A stretch of DNA of 64,000 nt. It comes from Coix lacryma-jobi var. lacryma-jobi (lineage: Eukaryota > Streptophyta > Magnoliopsida > Poales > Poaceae). The stretch covers positions 248,001-312,000 of the forward strand of contig VDCT01000284.1 in the NCBI GenBank assembly GCA_009763385.1, in the 5' to 3' direction. The notes below the pieces were generated by a model. The model ran no database searches, was not told where the DNA came from, and saw only the letters and a list, made by a program, of their open reading frames with translations. The translations under genes and the position numbers were made by a program. Positions 44,102 through 52,931 of the stretch are shown one piece after another (the stretch's first letter is position 1; every line of letters starts with the position of its first letter).

Positions 44102-45588
44102 TGTTGGTACTTCTTAATGTAAGAAGTATAACTAACTATTCGTATGACTATTGGTAAATTTCGCAAGCGCACAGAATAAGTCAATTGTAGCACTTCACCC
44201 GGGAGTAACCGAGTATCGTATTTATTTCCACAGGGAAGCTACTATGGCAGAACTAACACAAGGACTGCTATGAACAACTAGAGATTCTAGCAAGGTTGAT
44301 CGAAATGTATGAATGGGGGTTGATTTCTACTACTACTAAAATAAAACGAAAGAAAGACTAACTACTACTAAACTAAATCGGCGGGGTCTGGCCGATTAAC
44401 AGATTAATGTTTTCCTACACACTTACGAACAAAACTAACTTAGCAATAAAGATTTTATCTAGTTCTTCGAACCGTACACACCCTCTGGACTATTTACCTC
44501 AGACGTGCACAACGAGGTTTATGATTTAAAAACTAACCCAACTACGTGGTGGAATTCAAGGCTCCCAGGGCTGTCACCACCTGTTTGCTACCACAGCTAT
44601 CCGGGGGGCTAGCCACAAACTAAGGTATAATTAGTCTAAGCACCGCGCTTACACTAATATATACTACTCTAATCTTGCGTCCAAAACTAGAGCACTGATT
44701 ACTCAGCGAAGAACCCAAACTAGATACAAACTAAATACTAAGTTATCTATGATCGAAAGCACTCAACAAGAACAATAAGTAAAGAACTTAAAGTAAATGC
44801 TGAAAGTAGAAGAACACTAAGATAAATGAAGAAAGACTTGGAATTATACCAGAGACTCTGGAAGATCCTCTATTACAACTCCAGCTCTTCTCTTCTACAC
44901 TCTCGCTCTCACTCTAAGTCTCTCAACTAGAGTGTTACTTCACCAGAGCTTCGCTTACAAGAGAGTGGGACTAATGAGGTGAGGTCTGAGTACAAATGAG
45001 CTCGAGGGGTCCTATTTATAGCCTAAGGGACCTAGGGTTAGGTCAGGGGGGTGAGTGAGGTGGTGGGCGCCAGCCCTAGGTGGCGGCCGCCAGGCCCCTG
45101 ACCGTTGGATCCACCGTCATTGCTTCAACGGCATCCAGGAGCTCCAGGGAGGCGGTTCCAAGGTCGCTTGCATGTCCAAATAACCGTCACATGGGCAATT
45201 AGGTCATGATCCACGTGACATCTCTTCTTAGCCCTTGGATGCAACGACCTAAGTAATCAGTGGCTGCAAATGAGTGTGACACGCCTCCCCTGGATCAGTG
45301 ACGTGGCAGGGGAGGAGTTTGGGCCTCACTCCCCTAGCGGCCGCCAGCTAGGGGTGGCGGGCGCCAGCCCACCTTGGCCCAAAGTGAGCCCAGGTGAGTG
45401 TGCTTGCCTCCTGGTGGGTCCTGTTGGTCATTTTGCTCAAAAACCCTGCAACTACCTACATTCAAATAAAACTCAAGGAGAAGTGGAAATCGTTAGTTTG
45501 TAAAAGGTTTTTGGTTGATTTTAAGTCCTTGTGTTGCGTTATATGACCTTGTTGATGCTAAGAATATAACACTTAGTGAGCATCAACA
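44102..45588 (-). repeat. 5' LTR of element B
   Basis: On the minus strand it starts TGTTGATGCTCAC and ends GTACCAACA before the proximal PBS. It contains GGCGGGCGCC-type palindromes near 45061-45090 and 45340-45366 and a TATA box. If the distal PBS is used, the LTR reaches 44029. Confidence 0.88.
45013..45020 (-). promoter_or_regulatory. TATA box in 5' LTR of element B
   Basis: TATAAATA on the minus strand, at the same LTR position as 37068-37075. Confidence 0.65.
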
Positions 45589-46281
45589 GCCTCAAAACCG
45601 AGGGATGGCCCAGGTTTCCCGGTTTCGGCCTCAAAACCCGGGGGAGGTCCATGAAAAGGACGAGCGGCACAGTGGCGGCACGTGGCGGCATCCGGTGAGG
45701 TCGCGTCGAGGCGAAGCTACCTGATGTGCGGGCGTGGCCGTCGGATCAACATCAACCTCGAGTTGGTCAGGAATACCCTTAGGGTTAGCCTGCTCGCTCA
45801 TTAGTTGTAAGGGTAGAAGGGGAATAATGGTATTAGGCTATATTAGGAGAGGCAACCCCTCCCTCCAGACCATCTCAGCTATTGCTATTTTCATTCTAGG
45901 GTTTCCTGCTTCCCATTCCCTCTGTGTATTTGGATTTTGCAGAAATGGGACCAGATTCCCGTTGTCTCTTCGTGGGGACGAATTTCGGCTGGCAATTCGT
46001 GGTCTTGATTCGCGTTTTGAACTTGTTCTTCGCGTTCTTCGTTTCTCCACGATTTTCCCGTCACTCGATCTCCCTCCTCGTTGTGTCTTTTTTGAATCCA
46101 CTTGAATCAACTTGTTCTTTGACATGAGGAGAACATTTCCACCAAAGGAATTTAACTCTACCCTCACGAACAAGTAGATCAGGTCGATTCAAGTTTCATG
46201 GCAACTTTTTCGTTCCTACACCTTCCCTTTTGATTTCTTGTTGATTGAGTCGATTTGAGCGGATGATTTCTTGGGGATAGT
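45589..46281 (+). repeat. Copy 3 5' LTR, piece 1
   Basis: It matches about 60745-61474 of the 3' LTR, less a deletion near 45920 that removes about 40 bp. It ends at the ATAGT target duplication (46277-46281). Confidence 0.9.
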
Positions 46282-46490
46282 TGTTGATGGTCCTTAAACA
46301 CTTATTTTACCATCAACATTTTACCCAAAAATTCAACAAAAAGGCATGAAAAGTAGTCAAATAGGTTTCAAACTAACCAAATTCCACATGTCCATAGATT
46401 TTTATTTGAATGCAGGATTTGGACCAAATTTGGAGAATGGACCCACCAGGGGCCGAGCCCACTCACCAGGGCCCGTTTGGGCCCTAGTGG

Positions 46491-46547
46491 GGTGGCGCCC
46501 GCCACCCCTAGGTGGCGCCCGCCACCCCTAGGTGGCGCCCGCCACCA
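46491..46547. repeat. 20-bp tandem repeat GGTGGCGCCCGCCACCCCTA, 2.8 copies
   Basis: Exact head-to-tail copies. Each contains the inverted repeat GGTGGCG / CGCCACC. The sister LTR at 17802 has only about 1.5 degraded copies here. Confidence 0.9.
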
Positions 46548-46877
46548 AGGAGAGGCCCAAACTCTCCCCTGCCACGTCACTGATCCGTGTGACCACCCCA
46601 GGGCCAAATCTTAGCCCTTGGTCACTAGGTCGGTAGCATCGGAGGGCTAAGAAGAGATGTCACGTGGATCATGACCTAATTGCCCAAGTGACGGTTATTT
46701 GGACATGCAACCGACCTTGGAACCGCCTTGGAGGAGTCCCTGGAGACCGTAGGATCAATGACGGTGCATCCAAGGGCCAGGGGGGTGGCGGCCGCCACCT
46801 AGGGCTGGGACCCGCCACTAGGGTTTTCCCTAGGTCGGTTGGCTGCCCCCTATAAGTACCCCCTCACTTACTTGGGC

Positions 46878-46885
46878 TATAAATA
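46878..46885 (+). promoter_or_regulatory. TATA box of solo LTR 46282
   Basis: TATAAATA followed by CCCCTCTGG and a CACTTCATT motif, equivalent to 18376 in the sister LTR. Confidence 0.6.
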
Positions 46886-47790
46886 CCCCTCTGGAGGTGT
46901 CACTTCATTGCAAGCGAGGAAAAGGAAGGAAGAAGCAAAGAGGAAAGCAAGGCTAAAGCTAGAGAGCTAATAGCTTAGGATTTGGCCTAGCTTAGGCAAG
47001 TAGGTAGCTAGTAGAGCAAGGCATCCTTGCCTCATGGCCCTCGCGGAAGCGCTGCTCAAGGCTTAGCTCAAGAGTAGAGGCGTGCGAGTAATCGGTCCTG
47101 GAGTTGGGAAGAGTCTTCATTCATCTCCAGTTCAGGTTTTGCTCTTGTAACTCAAGCATTTTACTATATTCTAGTTCATCATTTAAAGTATTACTTTATT
47201 CTACTTACCAGTATTGAGTAGTATACTTGATTGATTGCTTGAGTACCTAGCTATCCTACATTTCAATTCACTTAGCCATAGTAGTTAATCTCTAGTGTGC
47301 TTAGTGTTTGATCTTTGCCAATAGGTTGCTTAGTTAGTTTAGTGTTTATCTTATTAAGTCAAGTATTTGCTCTGACGTCCGCAAGGGTGTCTCTATTCTA
47401 GGATAGGATAGAGATAGTTAGAATATAATTAGGCGTGGTGCTTAGTTATAGACTTACCTTCAGATACGGCTAGACCCCCGGATAGCTGTGGTAGCAAGCA
47501 AGTGGTGACAGCCCTGTGCGCCTTGAATTCCACCACGTAGTTGGTCTAGTTTAACAGTAAGGCTCGTTGTGCTAGCGTTCAACCTAAGTCAGTGGTAAAG
47601 GCTAGTACGCTGTTGACGGAAGTTATAGCATGTTTTACCTTATCAAAATACCGTCAACAGGCCTCAGTTTCAAGGAAGAATAGCATATCATGAGCATATT
47701 TATCACTAATAAGTTCCACTTGTACTCTTAGCTTGTGAACTTGTAGGAGATGGCAAAATAAACAAAATGAGGCCAGGTGAGCCCACCAAG

Positions 47791-48153
47791 GGGGTCGGCC
47801 GATCCCACCTTTGGGCCACCTCGGCCATGGTGACATGGCACGATCCAAGAGAAGCATGTTCAAGTCAATATCAACCATTGGATCAAACTTGTGCTTTTGC
47901 TCAATGGTGCAAGATGAGAAGCACATGGATTCTTGGGTCCACACCGAAAACCAAATGCAACCAACTTCACAAGACTTGCTCCATGACATGTGGGGTCACC
48001 AAGGGAGAGAAGAAGGTGGGCCAGCCCTGTCATAGGGGGTCGGCCGACCCCACCTTGGTGGGACCCAGTAGCACTATTCATCAGGGTGACATCAACACCT
48101 TCTAGAAGATGTACCCCGGGCCCACATGTCAGGGATAGGGGTCGGCCGACCCC
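47791..48153. repeat. Three copies of palindrome GGGGTCGGCCGACCCC
   Basis: Perfect 16-bp palindromes at 48036-48051 and 48138-48153, with one mismatch at 47791-47806. They lie upstream of the TATA box in the nested solo LTR. Confidence 0.9.
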
Positions 48154-48319
48154 ATGGTGACCCTCATCCAAGTCGGTGGCAAAGTGCATGTTTCACACGT
48201 GAAGAATATCCAAGCCATTCATCCAAGTCGGTTGTCATGGCGGTGGATCCAAGGGTGAAGAGAGGAGGATCACGCGGATCACTAACGTGGCACCGGAGTA
48301 GCCCCTACTCCACCTCCAC

Positions 48320-48327
48320 TATAAATA
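48320..48327 (+). promoter_or_regulatory. TATA box of nested solo LTR
   Basis: TATAAATA followed by GAGGCCTTCACCC. It lies about 170 bp after the last palindrome. Confidence 0.6.
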
Positions 48328-49423
48328 GAGGCCTTCACCCTCTCATTCACAACACCCCGAGATAGTGTACACATCTCACAACACATATCTCCACTCTCAT
48401 GTGAGATCAAGCAAGAGTAGTAGTAGTTAGTCTAGAGTGGGAGTTAGAGTCGAGTCGGGCGAACCTCGGGTCACCGGAGTCGTCTTCTGGGAGTCTGGTA
48501 TGGCCCTTGTATATTTCTTCTTTTGTAAGACTTTATTTATTTAATATATTATTCTTTCTTTACTTTACTTTGCATTTACTTAAGTATTTACTTTCCAAGT
48601 ATTTATTTAAGTATTTACTTAGTGCAAGTCTATATTTATATAGTCTTGTTGTGTGCTTATCTTAGTTCTATAGTTGTCTTAGTTAGATTGATTTCCTTTA
48701 CATAGCTTCTTGTGTGTGTGTCATCGTCCTATCTTAGGATAGGGGCTTTAGCTATTTTGATCGATAGCTAAAGGTGTAGAAAGTGTGAGCGTGGTGCTCA
48801 TACTTCATCTTATCTTTGACTACCGCTGGCTTGCATGGACAGTAGGTGCGCATGGGCAAAAGGTGACAGATTTTGCCTGGCTACCTAGATCCCCTCACGT
48901 GAACTCAGGCTAGTTTTTAAAAGGTAAGGCGTCCATAAGCCAAATATCCGCTTGAGTACTGGGTTAGGTGAACAACCTTCTATCGCTTTACTCTCTCGTT
49001 TATCCCTCTCACACAAGTAGCAAGGCGTCAATCTAGTTAAGTCATCTATTTAATTAGGATTAGTTCATAGGAGTAAAGGTAGAAACATAGGAGTACTTTA
49101 TACTCACTCGTTGTCCTCCCACCTAGCTAACTCTACTAAAGTTATCTTTCATATCATATACTCTTTGCTTAACTTATTTATCTTATCTATCTATCCTCTT
49201 TTATATCCACTTATACCCCTTTGCTTCTCTAATTGATAATAGATTATAGTAAGACTAAAAAGGATCTATCTTTCCTCTCTCTACTTCTTTCCTAGCTTGC
49301 TTTCCTTTGGGATAAAATAAATAACGATACCTTGGAATACTCCCGGGTGAAGTGCTACATCGGTATATTTTGTGCGCTTGCGGAACTATCCAATATTCAA
49401 TAGTTTTACCACCAAGACACTTC

Positions 49424-49441
49424 TAGCGCCGTTGCCAGGGA
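49424..49441 (+). other. PBS-like tRNA-Asp sequence embedded in LTR (nested solo LTR)
   Basis: TAGCGCCGTTGCCAGGGA, two mismatches from the tRNA-Asp PBS, lies inside the LTR 46 bp before its CAACA end. Confidence 0.75.
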
Positions 49442-50016
49442 TAGATTAAAACTCTATTCTTAGTAGCGACGCTAAGAAATACCAACATACGCCTCGGTAC
49501 TTGACAAGATAGGAATAAAACTATACTTAACTTGGTTGCTTATTCGGCATTTGCCTATCTTGCTTCGTAGTTATCTAGGAGTAGTTATTAATTATTAGTT
49601 AGTTATATTTGTTATCCTTAGTTATCTTATTCCCACTATCTACCTGTCTATCCACCTTACCTTAACCATTCATTTCATCCTTACCTATCCACTCATAAAT
49701 TCTTTCTAGCCTTTCATCTCCTCTCTTCTCTTCTCTCCTTTTCCCTTTCTTATTCTTCGACTCTCATCCCCTCCTTGACTCGACTCATACACCACCCTAG
49801 CCTTCCTTTGGGATCAAATAAATCAACACCTAGTACTCCCAGGCGAAGTGCTACTACGATAGTTCTGTGCGCTTGCAGAATCTCCTCTAGGTAGATTACA
49901 ATCTCTCTAGCTAGCTCCTACTAGTGTCGGGATTGACAACCCCATTTGACATTAGTAGATAGCTGCTTTAGCTTCACTCCTTTAGGTATAGTGACTGGAC
50001 TTGCTACAAGCATTTC

Positions 50017-50105
50017 TGGCGCCGTTGCCAGGGATAGATTCCATAGTATACTCCTAGTAACGACGTTAGCAAGTGTCAACAAGCATTTCTGGGCCGTTAC
50101 CGGGA
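50017..50105 (+). other. Two PBS-like tRNA-Asp units embedded in LTR (46282 solo LTR)
   Basis: TGGCGCCGTTGCCAGGGA at 50017-50034 and TGGGCCGTTACCGGGA at 50090-50105. Each is preceded by ACAAGCATTTC, the typical LTR-end/PBS junction. They are 73 bp apart, and the segment between them matches the 73-bp PBS duplication of the Athila-like elements. The actual LTR end is 44 bp further on. Confidence 0.8.
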
Positions 50106-50149
50106 TAGTTGCCTAGCTCTATCTTTAGTGAAGTTATGAACTACCAACA

Positions 50150-50850
50150 ATAGTCTCCCAACTACCTCGTGATCATCCTCTCCAATTTTGGGATCAAGGG
50201 ATTTTGATTTGGATCGATTTTGGGGAGATTTGGTGAAGTGGCGATTGAAATCGCCTTCACTGGACGTTGGCGGACAGTCCGCGGCATGACTCTCAGACAG
50301 TCCGTGCATCGGGCGTGAGCCAAACCAGTGGCTGCTCGCCCCTGCGTTCAGAGGGTCAGGACACCAGTGGATAGTCTGCAGTGCTAGGTCACGGACAGTC
50401 CGGGCCTGAGCAGAACGAGTTCAGCAGCAGTGCTGTTTTTGCATTTTGACAAGCGGACAGTCCGCCAGGGAACCGCGGACAGTCCGCCCCTGGCGCGGAC
50501 AGTCTGGGATCCTGCTGTGTGTTGAGTTTTAGTGCGTTTGCTCTCCCGGCTTTTTTGCTTGGTTTTCGGACTTCTTGTTTGGCCCTAGAGTTCACCATGG
50601 AACCTCTCTACTTGTTAGCATCGATATTTAGTGATTTCCCGATGTAGCCGTCCATCTACGTTCGGGAGTTGGTTTTTAGAGTTGAACTTGAGTCGGAGCT
50701 TTTGGGTTTTGACTCGCTCTCGTTTGGTGGTGCCTCGCTGTGATCCTAGGGATCATCCACCCTCTTCCAAGGGTTGTGGGCATCACGTTTGCACTCAAAG
50801 TTTTTGGGGGTTGATTTGTGGGACAGAAGTCAAAGTTTTGAAAGAAATTT
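50150..50850 (+). repeat. Copy 3 5' LTR, piece 2
   Basis: It continues from the ATAGT duplication with CTCCCAACTACC, as in the 3' LTR at about 61477. It holds the GCGGACAGTCCGC cluster at 50268-50508 and ends in the AATTT target duplication (50846-50850). Confidence 0.9.
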
Positions 50851-52803
50851 TGAAGTACCAAAGGTGCTACCAGAAAGCGACCAGAGGGGGGGTGAATGGG
50901 AGCTTCAAAATTTCTTTTCAGAAACTTGTCGTGACTGTCCCGAGCATCAACCCCAGAAGCAAACCTAGAGCTTGCGAGTGTCCACGACCCTAGATGAAGG
51001 GTGGATGCTTCCAAGAAGCACAGCGGGACACAACACAACCCTAGAAACCCAACGCAAAAGATGGAAATCAAAACCGACAACGGATAAACAAACTACGAAC
51101 GAAACTGTCCAGAACTCACCTGACCGGACTCTGCCTGCGTCCGGTCAGAGACCACCGGACGCGTCCGGTCTGGCAAAACCTGGTTTGGGACCTTACTGTT
51201 TCGGACCGGACTCACAGAAGAGAGCGTCCGATCAAAACTTGTCCGGCGTCCGGTCAGAAGGAACAAGCAGTGAACAGTGCTGGGAGCGCATCCGGTCACT
51301 TGCACGTCGAGCGTCCGGTCAAGTCGAAACAAAAACGCAGTGAACACATTCAACGACCGGACTCAGTGTCGTGCGTCCGGTCACCCCGAGCCGAGCGTCC
51401 GGTCACCCCGATTTTGTGTTGTTCGTCCACCGATTCAACTCGATCTCACCCAAAACAAAACCTCTAGGGTTCAAACTTGGTGAGAGGAGTCACAAGAAGG
51501 ATAGTGAGCTACTCCTAGGAGATCATGGCTCGAACCTATCTCCGAATCGGTGAATCGGAAGAAATCGGGGCAAGGTAGACAAAACCCGATTCAAAACGAA
51601 AATCGACCGATCTACTAGCTCATGAGGTTAGAGATGAAACCCTTTGGTGGAAAGATGATCCTCACGATCTAGAACAACTCAGTTCAAATGGAATCGCAAA
51701 AGACGCAATGAGTGAAGAGATCAATCATCGGGAAAATCATGGAGAAAAAAGCAACCCGCGAAGAACAACACCAAAACGCGAATCACCACCACAAATTGCA
51801 ACTGTGTGGCTACCACACGCTACAATAGTGAGATTACGGTCTCACTTCCTCAAAATCTCATGGACACAGAGGTATGGTTCTCTGTGGATCTCAGTAGCTA
51901 CAGCATGGGATTGGGAGAGCAGGAAAACCCTAAGTGGAGAATAGCAAATGACTGAGATAGGATGGGAGGTGGGTGTCTCCCTCTACTTATCCTAATTCTA
52001 GTTCCCACTCTGGCCCTAACTAATTACAGAGCGAACCAGCTAAACCCTAGGGTTATTCTGGACCAACTTGAAGAAGATGCTAATCCAACGGCCACACCCG
52101 CATAACTGGTAGTGTTGCCTCGACGCAACCTCACCGATTGCCGCCACGTGCCGCCACCGCTCTGCTCGTCCTTTTCCCGGACCTCGCCCCCGGTTTTGTG
52201 GCCGAAACCGGGAAACCTGTCTTCACGACCAACCCCCGGTTTTGAGGCCCAAACCGAGAAACCAGCCGTCCATCGCCTGAGTTTTGTGGCCCAAACTCAG
52301 AAACCTGCCAGCGCCCAGGTTTTGAGGCCCAAACCTGGAAACCGTCCTCAGCCCGAGTTTTGTGGCCCAAACTTAGCAAACCCACAGCACCCAGGTTTTG
52401 TGGCCCAAACCTGGAAACCGTCCACCGGTGGTTTTTCTGTGGCTCAACCACCAAACCGACGCTGTAGAGGGGATGCACCGCCCATGCACCCCGTCCAGCG
52501 ACACATGTCCCCAGGTCCTCGACCCGAGCCACACTGTGCCCCGCAAGTCTCCGCTCGTCGCTGTCCCAGGCTGTCAGCCACCACAGCTGATCCTCAGGCC
52601 ACCGGCCCCTCAGTCCAAGCCTCACGTCCGCCCTTCACCGCTCTCAGTCCATCGGCATGACATGTCTCTACTTGACCTTCACCTTGCCCTTGGTCACTGT
52701 ATCCGTGCTCGACACCTGCACAACACAAGCCAAAGAACATGCGCATCAAACCAGTTGACAATCACTCATCACTCGAGACTCGGCATACACCCATGTATCC
52801 GCA
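50851..52803 (-). mobile_element. Reversed Sirevirus solo LTR, TSD AATTT
   Basis: On the minus strand it starts TGCGGATACATGGGTG (52803) and ends GGTACTTCA (50851). AATTT flanks it at 50846-50850 and 52804-52808. The host LTR continues on both sides. Its palindrome cluster (51119-51410) is of a third type, CCGGACGCGTCCGGTC. No internal region is present. Its GAGGCCCAAACC dyads lie at 52180-52440. Confidence 0.94.
51119..51410. repeat. LTR palindrome cluster, GACCGGACGC / GCGTCCGGTC type
   Basis: GCGTCCGGTC and GACCGGAC recur in both orientations, including CCGGACGCGTCCGG near 51155. The LTR position corresponds to the other Sirevirus clusters. Confidence 0.85.
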
Positions 52804-52868
52804 AATTTTTAGGCTCCCATTCACCCCGCCCCCTCTAGTCGCATTCCGGTAGAGTTCTCGGTCCTTCA
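52804..52868 (+). repeat. Copy 3 5' LTR, terminal piece
   Basis: It resumes after AATTT with TTAGGCTCCCATTC and ends GGTCCTTCA at 52868. Confidence 0.92.
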
Positions 52869-52870
52869 AT

Positions 52871-52885
52871 TGGTATCAGAGCGGG
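52871..52885 (+). other. Primer-binding site, copy 3
   Basis: TGGTATCAGAGCGGG, the canonical iMet PBS, two bases after the LTR. Confidence 0.95.
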
Positions 52886-52931
52886 TTAAGGATCTTCCAC
52901 CTTAGCCGGTTCCAGATCCACAGAAGGCGAC

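Larger units (their letters stand above)
36088..45588 (-). mobile_element. Non-autonomous Athila-like Gypsy element B
   Basis: The minus-strand order is 5' LTR (45588-44102), tandem tRNA-Asp PBS, gag with protease start (43900-42005), protease end (to 41682), an ORF1-like pseudogene (40807-39148), a MITE, a non-coding tail, a purine-rich tract and the 3' LTR. No RT, RNase H or integrase motif occurs in any frame between protease and PPT. It is inserted in the 5' LTR of Sirevirus copy 3 (right flank GCCTC at 45589-45593); the left target duplication is lost with the truncation of element A. Confidence 0.85.
47611..49487 (+). mobile_element. Nested solo LTR, related family, TSD TACGC
   Basis: It starts TGTTGACGGAAG and ends AAATACCAACA, flanked by TACGC at 47606-47610 and 49488-49492. 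The host LTR rejoins exactly as in the uninterrupted sister (GGTACGCCTCGGTACTTG near 19085). It is 1877 bp with no internal region. It has three GGGGTCGGCCGACCCC-type palindromes, a TATA box, and an embedded PBS-like sequence 46 bp before its end. Confidence 0.93.
46282..50149 (+). mobile_element. Solo LTR of the 17802 family, TSD ATAGT, with nested insertion
   Basis: It starts TGTTGATGGTCC and ends AACTACCAACA, flanked by ATAGT at 46277-46281 and 50150-50154. Without the nested element (47611-49492) it is about 1.99 kb, longer than the 17802 copy chiefly because its end holds two PBS-like units (50017-50105). No internal region is present. Confidence 0.9.
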
